A stretch of DNA of 64,000 nucleotides from Bradyrhizobium sp. CB3481 (GCF_029714305.1 NZ_CP121647.1:310001-374000), one strand, 5' to 3'; positions 48,509 to 57,405 are shown, numbered from the stretch's first letter. Notes: a model not told the origin generated them from the sequence alone. Numbers and translations: made by a program.

Positions 48509-48892
48509 TCAGTACAGCGGGAAGCGCTGCGGATAGCCACCCATGTCGGACGGCGGGTTGAGCGGCTGGCGGTCGATCGGGCGGTTGAGGTTTTCGCGCG
48601 CGAACGTCGGATAACCATGCTCCGGCGGGAAGGCGTAGTCCTGAAACTTGCGGTCGCCGGGCAGCACTTCGGTGCCGGCATCGAGCCAGGAGCGCGTGGT
48701 GACGTAGACGCGGGTCCGCGGGCCCTGCTGATACACCCGGTTCGGCCCACTCGGCCCGTAATAAGGACGGCCGTCCCGGTCATAGCGCTGCGGCTTGGAC
48801 TGGGCGCTGGCGGCGGTCGCGCCGACCGCAACGAGGGCGGCCGCGGCAAGCAGCGTCGCGAGCTTGCTCGCAGCGGGGAATTTTCGGGTCAT
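48509..48892 (-). CDS. Small exported protein of unknown function
   Basis: A 127-residue protein with a signal peptide of about 30 residues (ATAASAQ) and a mature part rich in Tyr, Pro, Arg and Gly, with YDRDGRPYYGPSGPNRVYQQ early on. It has no Cys and no recognisable domain. AGGAAG precedes the ATG at 48892. Alone between repeats and another hypothetical gene; probably periplasmic. Similar composition to the secreted proteins at 56-58 kb, though not evidently homologous. Confidence 0.7.
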   Translation of the reverse strand: MTRKFPAASKLATLLAAAALVAVGATAASAQSKPQRYDRDGRPYYGPSGPNRVYQQGPRTRVYVTTRSWLDAGTEVLPGDRKFQDYAFPPEHGYPTFARENLNRPIDRQPLNPPSDMGGYPQRFPLY

Positions 48893-49113
48893 TGCTTCCT
48901 CGTCATTAGCTACCCCTGAAGGGGCCTGGCGCATCGCCAAATCGGTCTGTCGCCATTGTAGTCACGGCCAGACCATCGTCGCTAGGTCAATTGCGCCACA
49001 CCGCGGCGGAATAATGCGGGGCGAAGCCAAAAAGTTTCATGAAAACCAGTGTCTTGGCCGCTTGTTGCCACAATTATAGGGGGCGGCCGAAGCCGTCGCC
49101 GCCAAGGGTGGAG

Positions 49114-49917
49114 TTAGAGGGCGCCGCGCAGCCGCGGATTATCGGCGCCCATCACCCAGTCGGCCGACAGCAGCGGAGCGCCCGAGCTTCCGCAATCGCT
49201 GCGCCGAAGCTCGGCATGGGCGAACAGCTGCGCCAGTTTCGCATCATGGCCGGCCGAAAGCAGGATGAGCCGGTTCAGCATGCAGGTGATCGCAGACCGG
49301 CGGGCGGGCAGATCCTCGCCTTGGCACGACCAGCCGGACAGACGGAATTTCGGCTCGTCGACATGCCGGTAGAATCGCAGGCAGGCGTGGGCGGCCTCCG
49401 GGCCGCCGACCCGGCGAAACAGCGTCACTGCGCCGAACTTGCTGTCGATGATTCCAGCCGCCTCCAGCTCGCGTGTGCCGGCCGGGTCCATCCGCGCGGC
49501 AAGATAGCCGGCGGCCGAGCCGACCTGATCGATTTCGGTGCCGGGGCGATAGATTTCGAGCTCGGCGACTAGCGCGCCGCCGGCACCGCTCCAGTGAAAG
49601 ATGTCTTTGCGGCCGCCCTCGGGGTGCCGGAAAATCTCGTAAGTCTCTGTCTTGCCTGGAAAAATAAAATGGCTGACGGCGAATGCCGGCGCGCTGCGCT
49701 CGGCCTGGCTCCAGGTTTTCGGCGAGGGCTCAGCGATAACGATATCGGGCAAATGGTTCCATAGCGCGATACCGCAGATGGCCATCAGCGCCAATACCAT
49801 CAGGTAGGCGCAGAGCCGCGCCAGCGTGCCGCAGATCTCGTCTGCAAAGGCGGCCAACGCCGGGTGGATTCTCGCCCTATATGGGAAATTGGCCGTTCTG
49901 GCCGGAAACGAATGCAT
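49114..49917 (-). CDS. Single-pass membrane protein of unknown function
   Basis: A 267-residue protein with one membrane segment (about 32-54) and a soluble C-terminal domain that is probably periplasmic, containing FHWSGAGGALVAELEIYRPG and four Cys (ACLRFY, WSCQGED, ITCML, SDCGSS), possibly two disulfides. I do not recognise the family. The ATG at 49917 is chosen; the frame runs on to 49995 through repeat E, which is unlikely to be coding. Confidence 0.7.
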   Translation of the reverse strand: MHSFPARTANFPYRARIHPALAAFADEICGTLARLCAYLMVLALMAICGIALWNHLPDIVIAEPSPKTWSQAERSAPAFAVSHFIFPGKTETYEIFRHPEGGRKDIFHWSGAGGALVAELEIYRPGTEIDQVGSAAGYLAARMDPAGTRELEAAGIIDSKFGAVTLFRRVGGPEAAHACLRFYRHVDEPKFRLSGWSCQGEDLPARRSAITCMLNRLILLSAGHDAKLAQLFAHAELRRSDCGSSGAPLLSADWVMGADNPRLRGAL

Positions 49918-49956
49918 CAAACGCCCAAACGCAACCGTCACACGTTGTCTAGATTC

Positions 49957-50014
49957 TTGTTTTGACGCGTTTTCTTCACGCGAACCGGTATCCACTTCGC
50001 TCGAAAACGCTATA
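49957..50014. repeat. Intergenic palindromic repeat, family E
   Basis: TTGTTTTGACGCG, TTTTCTTCACGCGAACCGG, TATCCACTTCGCTCGAAAACGCTATA: differs from 19699-19756 at only a few bases. Between the divergent hypothetical gene and asd, 81 bases before the asd start. Confidence 0.92.
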
Positions 50015-50095
50015 AGGACGTTTCTCGCATAGAAGCGCTGCCTTCTCCCTTTCGCCTGAGGCGGCGGGGCGGCATTTTTCCTCGGAGAGTGAACG

Positions 50096-51130
50096 ATGGG
50101 TTACAAAGTCGCTGTCGTCGGTGCGACCGGCAATGTCGGGCGCGAAATGCTCAACATCCTCGACGAGCGCAAATTCCCCGCCGACGAGGTCGTGGTGCTG
50201 GCCTCGCGCCGCAGCGTCGGCGTCGAGGTCTCCTATGGCGACCGCACGCTGAAGGTCAAGGCGCTCGAGCATTACGACTTCTCCGACATCGACATCTGCC
50301 TGATGTCGGCCGGCGGATCGGTCTCGAAGGAATGGTCGCCGAAGATCGGTGCCGCCGGTGCCGTCGTGATCGACAATTCGTCGGCCTGGCGCATGGACCC
50401 GGATGTGCCGCTGATCGTGCCGGAAGTGAACGCGGACGCGGCGAAGGGTTTTGCCAAGAAGAACATCATCGCCAACCCGAACTGCTCGACCGCGCAGCTC
50501 GTCGTGGCGCTGAAGCCGCTGCACGACAAGGCCACCATCAAGCGCGTCGTGGTCTCGACCTACCAGTCGGTGTCGGGCGCCGGCAAGGATGCGATGGACG
50601 AACTGTTCTCGCAGACCAAGGCCGTCTACACCAATGACGAGCTGGTCAACAAGAAATTCCCCAAGCGCATCGCCTTCAACGTCATCCCCCACATCGACGT
50701 CTTCATGGAGGACGGCTACACCAAGGAAGAGTGGAAGATGATGGCGGAGACCAAGAAGATTCTTGATCCCAAGATCAAGCTCTCCGCCACCTGCGTGCGC
50801 GTGCCGGTGTTCGTCGGCCATTCGGAGGCCGTCAACATCGAGTTCGAGAACCCGATCACCGCCGATGAGGCGCGCAACATCCTGCGCAACGCGCCGGGCT
50901 GCCTCGTGATCGACAAGCAGGAGCCCGGCGGCTACGTCACGCCGTATGAAGCGGCCGGCGAGGACGCCACCTATATCAGCCGCATCCGCGAGGACGCGAC
51001 GGTGGAGAACGGCCTCGTGCTGTGGTGCGTCTCCGACAACCTCCGCAAGGGTGCCGCGCTGAACGCGGTGCAGATCGCCGAATGCCTGATCAACCGCAAG
51101 CTGATCAGCGCGAAGAAGAAGGCGGCGTAA
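50096..51130 (+). CDS. asd: Aspartate-semialdehyde dehydrogenase
   Basis: A 344-residue enzyme that reduces aspartyl phosphate to aspartate semialdehyde, the branch point to lysine/diaminopimelate, threonine and methionine. The NADP motif GATGNVG is at residues 9-15 and the catalytic Cys is in NPNCSTAQLVV; the His active-site region is FVGHSEAVNIEFE. CGGAGAG precedes the ATG. Single gene between repeats. The frame and length match the alphaproteobacterial form. Confidence 0.98.
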   Translation: MGYKVAVVGATGNVGREMLNILDERKFPADEVVVLASRRSVGVEVSYGDRTLKVKALEHYDFSDIDICLMSAGGSVSKEWSPKIGAAGAVVIDNSSAWRMDPDVPLIVPEVNADAAKGFAKKNIIANPNCSTAQLVVALKPLHDKATIKRVVVSTYQSVSGAGKDAMDELFSQTKAVYTNDELVNKKFPKRIAFNVIPHIDVFMEDGYTKEEWKMMAETKKILDPKIKLSATCVRVPVFVGHSEAVNIEFENPITADEARNILRNAPGCLVIDKQEPGGYVTPYEAAGEDATYISRIREDATVENGLVLWCVSDNLRKGAALNAVQIAECLINRKLISAKKKAA

Positions 51131-51148
51131 GCTTCCCTCACTTCTCTT

Positions 51149-51312
51149 GTCGTCCCGGACAAGCGCGCCAAAGGCGCGCGCCGATCCGGGATCCATAGCC
51201 ACAGGACGTGGTTTGGCGAAGGTTCGTGGTTGTCGGCGCGCGCGACAACGCAAGCTTGGGATTATGGGTCCCGGATCTGCGCTCCGCTTCGCTGCGCTCG
51301 TCCGGGACGACG
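51149..51312. repeat. Intergenic palindromic repeat, family B (long form)
   Basis: Left GTCGTCCCGGACAAGCGCGC with a CGCGCCAAAGGCGCG hairpin then CCGGGATCCATA; right TATGGGTCCCGGATCTGCGC ... CGTCCGGGACGAC. It lies between the convergent asd and carbonic anhydrase genes. Confidence 0.9.
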
Positions 51313-51344
51313 ATCTCATTTGATGCCGCAGTCTACGAAATCCC

Positions 51345-51992
51345 TTACGCCACCTCGCGCGCGTTCTTGAATTCCTTGCTCGCCCGGTCGAGCACGAACA
51401 GCGAGCCTTCGGCCACACCAAAGTAGGCGCCGTGCAATTCCATCTCGCCGCGCTCGACGCGGCTGCGCACGAACGGGAACGTCATCAGGTTTTCCAGCGA
51501 GCGGAAGATCGCGGCCTTCTCGATCCTGACCGTAAAATCCTGCATCGTCTCGCGCTCGCGCTGCTCGACGACCTCGCCCGGCTTGATGAACAACGCCATC
51601 CAGCGGCCGATGAAATCGCCCGGCGACAGCGGGTCGATCTTGTCGATGAAGGCGCGGATGCCGCCGCATTGGGCGTGGCCGAGCACGACGATATGCCTGA
51701 TGCGGAGCACGTTGACGGCATATTCCAGCGCCGCCGAGACGCCGTGGGCGCCGCCGTCAGGCTCGTAGACCGGCACCAGATTGGCGACGTTGCGCACCAC
51801 GAAGAGTTCACCCGGGCCGGCGTCGAAAATCACTTCAGGCGAGACGCGGGAGTCGCAGCAGCCGATCACCATCACGGCGGGCGATTGGCCGCGCTCGGAA
51901 AGTTCCCGGTAGCGCGTCTGTTCAGTCGGCAGGCGCTGCGAGGCGAAGGCGCGGTAGCCGTCGAGCAGATGCTGCGGAAATGACGATGCCAT
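51345..51992 (-). CDS. Beta-class carbonic anhydrase
   Basis: A 215-residue enzyme that interconverts carbon dioxide and bicarbonate. The zinc ligands are Cys45 (CCDSRV, with the Asp47-Arg49 dyad), His106 and Cys109 (LGHAQCGG). It supplies bicarbonate for carboxylases and helps pH control. AGAGAG precedes the ATG at 51992; a frame to 52028 exists but is unlike. It is divergent from the CoA ester lyase gene with 119 bases between. Confidence 0.96.
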   Translation of the reverse strand: MASSFPQHLLDGYRAFASQRLPTEQTRYRELSERGQSPAVMVIGCCDSRVSPEVIFDAGPGELFVVRNVANLVPVYEPDGGAHGVSAALEYAVNVLRIRHIVVLGHAQCGGIRAFIDKIDPLSPGDFIGRWMALFIKPGEVVEQRERETMQDFTVRIEKAAIFRSLENLMTFPFVRSRVERGEMELHGAYFGVAEGSLFVLDRASKEFKNAREVA

Positions 51993-52111
51993 GATCTCTC
52001 TGCCTGTGTTGGGCGCATGCCTAACCATAGACCGGTGACCGGAACAAGGCTTTCGGACCCCGGTTTGAAATGTTAGGGCGTGGGGCCCAAGCCCCTAGAG
52101 GAAGCCAGCCC

Positions 52112-52987
52112 ATGATCCGTCCGCGCCGCAGCCTGTTGTTCATGCCGGGGTCTAACGCGCGGGCGCTGGAAAAGGCGCGCACGCTGCCGGCCGACGGCAT
52201 CATTCTCGACCTCGAGGATTCGGTGGCGCCGGATGCCAAGGCGGCGGCGCGCGACCAGATTGCCAAGGCCGTCATGGCCGGCGGGTTCGGCAAGCGCGAG
52301 GTGCTGATCCGGGTCAACAGCCTCGATACGCCCTGGTGGGTCGAGGACGTCACCATGGCCGGCAAGGTCAAGCCCGATGGCATCCTGGTTCCCAAGATTT
52401 CTACCGTGGCTGACCTCAACGCCATCGCCAACCGCCTCAGCGACATCAACGCCGACATGTCGATCAGGGTCTGGGCCATGATCGAAACCGCCCGCGCCGT
52501 GCTCGATGCCGACAAGCTGGCCGCCGCGTCTCGCGATTCCGAGACACGCCTGGCGGGCTTCGTATTCGGTCCCAATGACATTTCGCGGGAGACGCGGATC
52601 CGCATGCAGCCGGGCCGCGCGGCGATGATCCCGATGATCACCCACTGCATCCTGGCGACGCGTGCGCACGGGCTGGAAATTCTCGACGGCCCCTACAGCG
52701 ACATCAGCAATATCGACGGTTTTGCCACCGAATGCGCGCAGGGCCGCGATCTCGGCTTCGACGGCAAGACGCTGATCCATCCGAGCCATATCGAGGCCTG
52801 CAACGCGATCTTCACGCCGCCGGCCGAGGAGGTCGAGCAGGCGCGCAAGATCATCGCGGCGTTCGAGAAGCCGGAAAACGTCTCGCGTGGCGCGATCCAG
52901 CTCGACGGGCGGATGGTGGAGCGGCTGCATGCCGACATGGCGCGGCGGACGATTGCGATTGCGGATGCCATCGCGGCGATGGCCTAG
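52112..52987 (+). CDS. CitE-like CoA ester lyase (HpcH/HpaI family)
   Basis: A 291-residue TIM-barrel enzyme of the citrate lyase beta-subunit / malyl-CoA lyase group. The N-terminal segment RSLLFMPGSNARALEKA, then GIILDLEDSVAPDAK and AMIETARAV, carry the Arg, Asp and Glu that bind substrate and magnesium. It would split or hydrolyse a short acyl-CoA such as malyl- or methylmalyl-CoA. AGAGGA precedes the ATG at 52112. Its TAG overlaps the stop of the convergent cytochrome c gene in a shared CTAG. Confidence 0.9.
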   Translation: MIRPRRSLLFMPGSNARALEKARTLPADGIILDLEDSVAPDAKAAARDQIAKAVMAGGFGKREVLIRVNSLDTPWWVEDVTMAGKVKPDGILVPKISTVADLNAIANRLSDINADMSIRVWAMIETARAVLDADKLAAASRDSETRLAGFVFGPNDISRETRIRMQPGRAAMIPMITHCILATRAHGLEILDGPYSDISNIDGFATECAQGRDLGFDGKTLIHPSHIEACNAIFTPPAEEVEQARKIIAAFEKPENVSRGAIQLDGRMVERLHADMARRTIAIADAIAAMA

Positions 52988-53337
52988 TTCCGCCTCAGGC
53001 TCAGGATGTAGCTTGCGAGGTCGTCGGCCTGTTCAGGGGTGATGATCAGATTGGGCATCCTGTGGTGGCTGGTCTTGAAGAACACTTTCAGCGACAGCGC
53101 CGTTGTCGACGGCCGGTTGGCGAGGGCGACGAAATCTGGCGGCCCGCCGCGGGTGCCGGCGGTATCGGCCTCGATCGCATGACAATCCCTGCACCACGCC
53201 TCGGCAAGACGGTGTCCAGCCGCAATGCCTTCTGACGGCAGCGGGGCGCCGCTTGCATGATGCAGCCGGACGAACAGCAGCACCGCGAGTGCGCCGAGAA
53301 GTTCGATCAAGATCTGCAGCCAGGTGGAACGGGCCAT
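52984..53337 (-). CDS. Membrane-anchored class I c-type cytochrome
   Basis: A 117-residue protein with an N-terminal membrane anchor or signal (about 6-24) and one heme site, C49-R-D-C52-H53, with Met94 in HHRMPNLI as the likely sixth ligand and an ITPEQADDLASYI helix near the end. The ATG at 53337 is preferred over 53346 because GGGGGA then has normal spacing. Electron-carrier partners are unknown. The stop shares CTAG with the convergent CoA ester lyase. Confidence 0.88.
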   Translation of the reverse strand: MARSTWLQILIELLGALAVLLFVRLHHASGAPLPSEGIAAGHRLAEAWCRDCHAIEADTAGTRGGPPDFVALANRPSTTALSLKVFFKTSHHRMPNLIITPEQADDLASYILSLRRN

Positions 53338-53361
53338 CGTCGGCATCCCCCGGCGCGGGTC

Positions 53362-53775
53362 TTACTTCGCTGGCTGCTGGCTCAGGCCGTCGATGGTCGG
53401 CGCGTTGGCGCAGTATTCTTCATAGTGCGCAGCGGCGGTGCCGCCGGCGAGATCTTTGTCGCACTGCCGCTTGTTGATGCACATCGAGCAGACGCGCTCC
53501 ATGTCGCGCAGCACCAGCGGCTCGGTGCGCGCCAGATCGTCCTGATCGATGCCAAGCGCGGTCAGCATCTTCGGCAGCTCATCGGCGGCATGCGGCCCTT
53601 GGCGGACCAGCGCCTCGAGATCGGCGGAAGACATCCGCAGGTCGCTTGCGATCTGGCCGAAATTGGCGGCGTCCATCTCGCGCATTTCCCGCAGCTCGCG
53701 CCGGTGCTTCAGCCATTCGGCGAAGATGTCGACCATGCGGCTGACGGTGGGATAGGGCGTTTCCTGAACGGTCAT
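53362..53775 (-). CDS. DUF6455-family protein with four conserved Cys
   Basis: A 137-residue soluble protein. The pattern DLEALVRQGPHAADELPKML, then VLRDMERVCSMCINKRQCDKD and HYEEYCANA, agrees with DUF6455, a family of unknown function with a CxxC...C...C arrangement that could bind a metal or form disulfides. An N-terminal YPTVSRMVDIFAEW segment precedes it. AAGGGAG lies before the ATG. It lies 24 bases upstream of the cytochrome c gene on the same strand, so a redox connection is possible (inference). Confidence 0.8.
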   Translation of the reverse strand: MTVQETPYPTVSRMVDIFAEWLKHRRELREMREMDAANFGQIASDLRMSSADLEALVRQGPHAADELPKMLTALGIDQDDLARTEPLVLRDMERVCSMCINKRQCDKDLAGGTAAAHYEEYCANAPTIDGLSQQPAK

Positions 53776-53867
53776 GGCACGGCTCCCTTGGGGTGCTTTG
53801 ATGGTCCAAGGTGCGCGCCAATCGGCCGCCGGTCGTTGCGCTGGATCAAATTTGGGGGCGGTCCGCT

Positions 53868-53895
53868 CTTACCCTCCCCTCCAGGGGAGGGTAAG
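53868..53895. repeat. Short palindromic repeat, family G
   Basis: Perfect hairpin CTTACCCTCCCC / GGGGAGGGTAAG with a TCCA loop, seven bases before the stop of the glycosyltransferase gene. Same element as 18740-18768; could help end transcription. Confidence 0.88.
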
Positions 53896-53901
53896 CCACG
53901 G

Positions 53902-54690
53902 CTATCCGCCAAACTTCTCCGTCGCCCAGGCATAGAGACTTCCCGCAATCGGCTTCTCGCCGCCGCGGCCTTTGGGCGAGATGTGCAGCCCGATAATTTC
54001 GGGATCGGCCAGCAACCCCGCAAACTCCGTCGGCTCAAAAAACAATTTCGGCTCGGCATGCACCGCGTAAAACGACCGCTTCGGCAGCGCGTGCTGCAAT
54101 TCGTTCGAACGGCGCGCGAGTGCGGTGAGGGCGGCCGGGCCGTAGATGGCGATGCGGATGTCCGAGAGGCGGCTCGAGCGGCGGCGCATCTGGCGCAGCA
54201 TGAAGGTGAGGCGATGGCGCAGCGCCAGCCAGTCCGGCACCAGATCCTCCTGCTCCATCAGATCGGCGAACGCGCGCACGATCGGATCGTCTGCGGGCAG
54301 GTACAGGACGGAGTTGCCGAGCTGGCGGCGGCGCTCCCAGGCGAAGTACGGTTTTGCCGGATCGATCTCGATCGGCTTCAGCAGGAGAACGTCGGCGTCG
54401 AGCCACAAGCCGGCGCGCTCGGCCATCAGCCGCATGCGGAAGAAGTCGCTGAACTGCAAAATCGTCCAGTCGCGCCAGCTGCCATCCGGCTCGGGCGGGC
54501 GCAGCCGCTCGGCAAAGGAATGCGGCAGGATCGCCTCGGCCTCGGCATTGCCGACGCCGTCGGGCAGGCCGGGTACGGGATCGAAACTATAGACGGTGAC
54601 CTTGTGACCGGCGGCGACCTGCGACCTGAGGCAGGTGAGCCGCAGCCCGTCGAGCGGGCCGTGCCAGAAGGTGACGACGTCAGGCCGCAT
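53902..54690 (-). CDS. Glycosyltransferase with DXD sugar-binding motif
   Basis: A 262-residue protein with the DXD motif in RAGLWLDADVLLLK near residue 105, and a DWTILQFSDFFRMRLM segment before it, typical of the OCH1 / alpha-1,4-glycosyltransferase group. It opens FWHGPLDGLRLTCLRS, another usual feature. The donor and acceptor sugars are unknown. The ATG at 54690 is chosen since GGAG lies nine bases upstream; ATG 54699 touches the GGAG. No polysaccharide cluster adjoins. Confidence 0.85.
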   Translation of the reverse strand: MRPDVVTFWHGPLDGLRLTCLRSQVAAGHKVTVYSFDPVPGLPDGVGNAEAEAILPHSFAERLRPPEPDGSWRDWTILQFSDFFRMRLMAERAGLWLDADVLLLKPIEIDPAKPYFAWERRRQLGNSVLYLPADDPIVRAFADLMEQEDLVPDWLALRHRLTFMLRQMRRRSSRLSDIRIAIYGPAALTALARRSNELQHALPKRSFYAVHAEPKLFFEPTEFAGLLADPEIIGLHISPKGRGGEKPIAGSLYAWATEKFGG

Positions 54691-54713
54691 CCGCGCCATC
54701 TCCGCTTAACGAA

Positions 54714-54738
54714 AGAGCCCCGAGGTGATCGGGGCTCT
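54714..54738 (-). terminator. Terminator hairpin downstream of leuD
   Basis: Perfect ten-base stem AGAGCCCCGA/TCGGGGCTCT with a five-base loop. On the minus strand it is followed by TTTCGTT and lies 24 bases after the leuD stop. Confidence 0.75.
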
Positions 54739-54761
54739 GGTAACACGATCGGGCGGCACGA

Positions 54762-55367
54762 TCAGGCCCAGGTGCGCTCTTTCTTCAGCTTCGCCTCGTA
54801 ATTGTCGATCGACGACTTCTTTTCCATGGTCAGGCCGATGTCGTCGAGGCCGTTCATCAGGCAGTGCTTGCGGAACGGGTCGATCTCGAACTTCACCTTG
54901 CCGCCGTCGGGACCGCGGATCTCCTGGTTGGGCAGATCGATGGTCAGCGTCGCGTTGGCGCCGCGCTCGGCGTCGTCGAACAGCTTGTCGAGGTCTTCCT
55001 GCGCCACGCGGATCGGCAGAATGCCGTTCTTGAAGCAGTTGTTGTAGAAGATGTCGCCGAACGAGGTCGAGATCACGCAGCGGATGCCGAAATCGAGCAG
55101 CGCCCACGGCGCGTGCTCGCGGCTCGAGCCGCAGCCGAAATTGTCGCCGGCGACCAGCACCTTGGCGCTCCGATAGGCCGGCTGGTTGAGCACGAAGTCC
55201 GGGTTCTCGCTGCCGTCATCCTTGTAGCGCTGTTCGGAGAAAAGCCCCTTGCCAAGGCCGGTGCGCTTGATGGTCTTCAGGTACTGCTTCGGAATGATCA
55301 TGTCGGTGTCGACATTGATGATCTTCAGGGGGGCAGCAACGCCTTCCAGTATGGTGAACTTATCCAT
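54762..55367 (-). CDS. leuD: 3-isopropylmalate dehydratase small subunit
   Basis: A 201-residue subunit that works with LeuC to convert 2-isopropylmalate to 3-isopropylmalate. The family segment [17 protein letters not shown] is present, with [16 protein letters not shown] after it. The start at 55367 ([10 protein letters not shown]) has GGGAAG upstream; a frame to 55448 is unlike. It is separated from leuC by about 3 kb and six unrelated genes on both strands, so the two subunits are made from different transcripts. Confidence 0.97.
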   Translation of the reverse strand: MDKFTILEGVAAPLKIINVDTDMIIPKQYLKTIKRTGLGKGLFSEQRYKDDGSENPDFVLNQPAYRSAKVLVAGDNFGCGSSREHAPWALLDFGIRCVISTSFGDIFYNNCFKNGILPIRVAQEDLDKLFDDAERGANATLTIDLPNQEIRGPDGGKVKFEIDPFRKHCLMNGLDDIGLTMEKKSSIDNYEAKLKKERTWA

Positions 55368-55505
55368 CGATCGCTTCCCGGTTGAAAGGGGGGGACGGGC
55401 CGCTGATTTATCGCGAATATGGCCCCGGCAAAAGGCCGATTTACGCATAGGCCGCCTGTTCTGGCGCGTTTCGGACGAACCGGCGGTTCGCCGGGGGTAG
55501 GCGGC

Positions 55506-55904
55506 CTAGCCTGCCGCCGCCTCGATCGCCTCCATGTCGGCGTCCGAGAGGCCGAAATGGTGCCCGATCTCGTGGATCAGGACGTGGCGGACGATATGGC
55601 CGAGCGTTTCCTCGTGCTCGGCCCAGTAGTCCAGGATCGGGCGGCGGTAGAGCCAGATCATGTTGGGCAGGCGGGCGACATCGCCGTGGCTCTGCTGCGG
55701 CAGGCCGATGCCCTGAAACAGGCCGAGCAGGTCAAACTCGGTCTGTGCCTGCATCTCGTCCAGCACCTCGTCGGTCGGGAAATCGTCGACGCGGATGATC
55801 ACGCCCTCGCACAGGGTTCGAAACGTCTTGGGCAGGCGCTCGAACACCTCATGGGCCATGGCTTCCATTTCGGCGAGCGAGGGGGCTTTTGCTTCGGTCC
55901 ACAT
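55506..55904 (-). CDS. Minimal zinc metallopeptidase-like protein (zincin fold)
   Basis: A 132-residue protein with the zinc motif HEIGHHFGLSD near its C-terminus, where the downstream Asp can complete the metal site, and LPNMIWLYRRPILDYW before it. It belongs to the short metallopeptidase family (formerly DUF1025) common in Actinobacteria and Alphaproteobacteria; substrate and role are unknown. Cytoplasmic by appearance. ATG 55904 is preferred, but 55940 is possible; neither has a clear ribosome binding site. Divergent from the secreted protein at 56015. Confidence 0.88.
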   Translation of the reverse strand: MWTEAKAPSLAEMEAMAHEVFERLPKTFRTLCEGVIIRVDDFPTDEVLDEMQAQTEFDLLGLFQGIGLPQQSHGDVARLPNMIWLYRRPILDYWAEHEETLGHIVRHVLIHEIGHHFGLSDADMEAIEAAAG

Positions 55905-56014
55905 CAGGACGTATTTAGCGTGTGTTATGCCCGTGCGCATTATGGTTTTGCGAGTTGACCTCAGCGCGCCAATCGGAGACCGTGCGGGCGCTATCAGGCG
56001 TGGGTGGGCTTAAG

Positions 56015-56341
56015 ATGAAACGGATTGTGATGGTTGCAATGTGGGCTGCTCTTGCCGGGCTCGTGCTGCCGGGTGCGGCCGCTCAGGCCCAGACGGCGGT
56101 GCCGGAACTTGCGCTCGCGCCGGCGACCAATTTGTCGGTCACCGATCTGTCCGCCCAGCGCCGTCGTCCGCTCCGGCGCGTTCCAATCTATCGGCAGCAG
56201 GAATGGGCGCCCGACGTCTACCCGCGCTACAACCCCGGTCCCAATGCCGTGCGCGACTGCACCGCGCATTACGTGCAGGAGTATCGGCCGAGCGGCACGG
56301 TGATCACCCCGCGCATGAATTGCTATTGGCGGCCGGGCTAG
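56015..56341 (+). CDS. Small secreted protein of unknown function
   Basis: A 108-residue protein with a signal peptide of about 25 residues (AAAQAQ) and a mature part with a basic RRRPLRRVP patch, then PDVYPRYNPGPNAVRDCTAH and a C-terminal MNCYWRPG. Two Cys could form a disulfide. No known domain. First of four small secreted proteins in a row on the plus strand between leuD and leuC. No clear ribosome binding site. Confidence 0.7.
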   Translation: MKRIVMVAMWAALAGLVLPGAAAQAQTAVPELALAPATNLSVTDLSAQRRRPLRRVPIYRQQEWAPDVYPRYNPGPNAVRDCTAHYVQEYRPSGTVITPRMNCYWRPG

Positions 56342-56559
56342 TTTCTTCCACTCATTGTTAGCTTGTTAGCGTGTCGTGCGCGATGGCCGTGAAGGCGGTT
56401 CGCGCGTCATTGCGCGTGCGTCGATCTCGGCGAAGGCCGCAGCCTGCATTCATCTTCGTGGCGCGTTCATTCAGGACGCATTCAAGTCGCGGACGCCAGA
56501 TTGCATGCAGCGTCGCGACGAGCCGTTCGGCGCAGGCGTGACACACGAAGGAGAGATTC

Positions 56560-56793
56560 ATGCAGCTCACAAAAGTTCTGGGACTGTCAGCGATAGGCGT
56601 CTTGCTTGCGCTCGCTGCGCCGGCCAATGCGCTCCCGCTCAGCGATCCCGGCGCCGCCGCGGCCATTCAGGAAGATGCAAAGCTGGCGACGACGGAAGTT
56701 CACTGGCGGCATCATCACCACCATCGGTGGCACCGCTGGCATCATCGCCACCATCACCACCATCATCATCACCGCCACTGGCATCGCTGGTGA
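56560..56793 (+). CDS. Small secreted histidine-rich protein
   Basis: A 77-residue protein: signal peptide of about 24 residues (PANA/LP), a short acidic linker, then a C-terminal 30 residues made almost wholly of His, Trp and Arg. About 20 His in the tail suggest binding of nickel, copper or zinc in the periplasm (inference). AGGAGA precedes the ATG and a terminator follows, so it is a separate, probably expressed unit. The linker LSDPGAAAAIQEDAK resembles that of the protein at 57406. Confidence 0.75.
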   Translation: MQLTKVLGLSAIGVLLALAAPANALPLSDPGAAAAIQEDAKLATTEVHWRHHHHHRWHRWHHRHHHHHHHHRHWHRW

Positions 56794-56817
56794 TGCGACA
56801 GTAAGGCGCAGCCATCG

Positions 56818-56844
56818 AACAGGCCCGTTCATCGCGGGCCTGTT
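56818..56844 (+). terminator. Rho-independent terminator after the His-rich gene
   Basis: Ten-base stem AACAGGCCCG/CGGGCCTGTT with a seven-base loop, then TTGATTTT. Confidence 0.85.
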
Positions 56845-56926
56845 TTGATTTTAAAGCCGCCGCCTTGAAACCGGCGAGATCGCTGTCCGTTATCTCTCAC
56901 CTCAGGATCGGTAGTGGGAGTACATC

Positions 56927-57235
56927 ATGAGGAGTTTGATTTCTGCAGCCCTTGTCGCAGGCGCGCTCGCGATCGGCGCGCAGGGAGCGATCGGCAGCGC
57001 GGCCGCGGCGCCGCAGGCCAAGCCGCAAACCGCCGGCACGTCCGGCGCCACAGATTTCAGCGCGCACCGCTATCACCGGCGTCACTATCGCCATTACGGC
57101 TATTATCGTCCGTATCATCGCTCCTATTACTACGGGCCCGGTTACTACGCCCGGCCGGTCTACTATCGTCCTTATCCGTATTACGAGCCGGCGCCGTTCA
57201 CCTTCGGCATCGGCTTCGGTCCGTTCTGGTGGTGA
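56927..57235 (+). CDS. Small secreted Tyr/His/Arg-rich protein
   Basis: A 102-residue protein: signal peptide to about residue 28, then a mature region dominated by Tyr, Arg, His and Pro (HRYHRRHYRHYGYYRPYHRS) and a hydrophobic end FTFGIGFGPFWW. No domain known. GGGAG lies six bases before the ATG. The aromatic, basic composition suggests an envelope-associated or self-assembling protein (inference). Confidence 0.75.
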   Translation: MRSLISAALVAGALAIGAQGAIGSAAAAPQAKPQTAGTSGATDFSAHRYHRRHYRHYGYYRPYHRSYYYGPGYYARPVYYRPYPYYEPAPFTFGIGFGPFWW

Positions 57236-57405
57236 GACACCAGATAAGTCTTTCAACGCGTTCATCGCTGACGTCAGTCGTATTCATGGCGCGTTCACGT
57301 GCCTGTCATTAACGTCACGTCGGGAGCGACACCGCAAATGAAAGCGACGGGGATCAACCGCGGAGCGGTTGAGGGCGCGCCGTCGCGGTGAGGGAGGATA
57401 CATCC

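Noticed and set aside
49976..51421. 481-codon minus frame opposite asd
   Set aside because: asd is certain from its motifs; this frame runs through repeats at both ends and has no recognisable domain.
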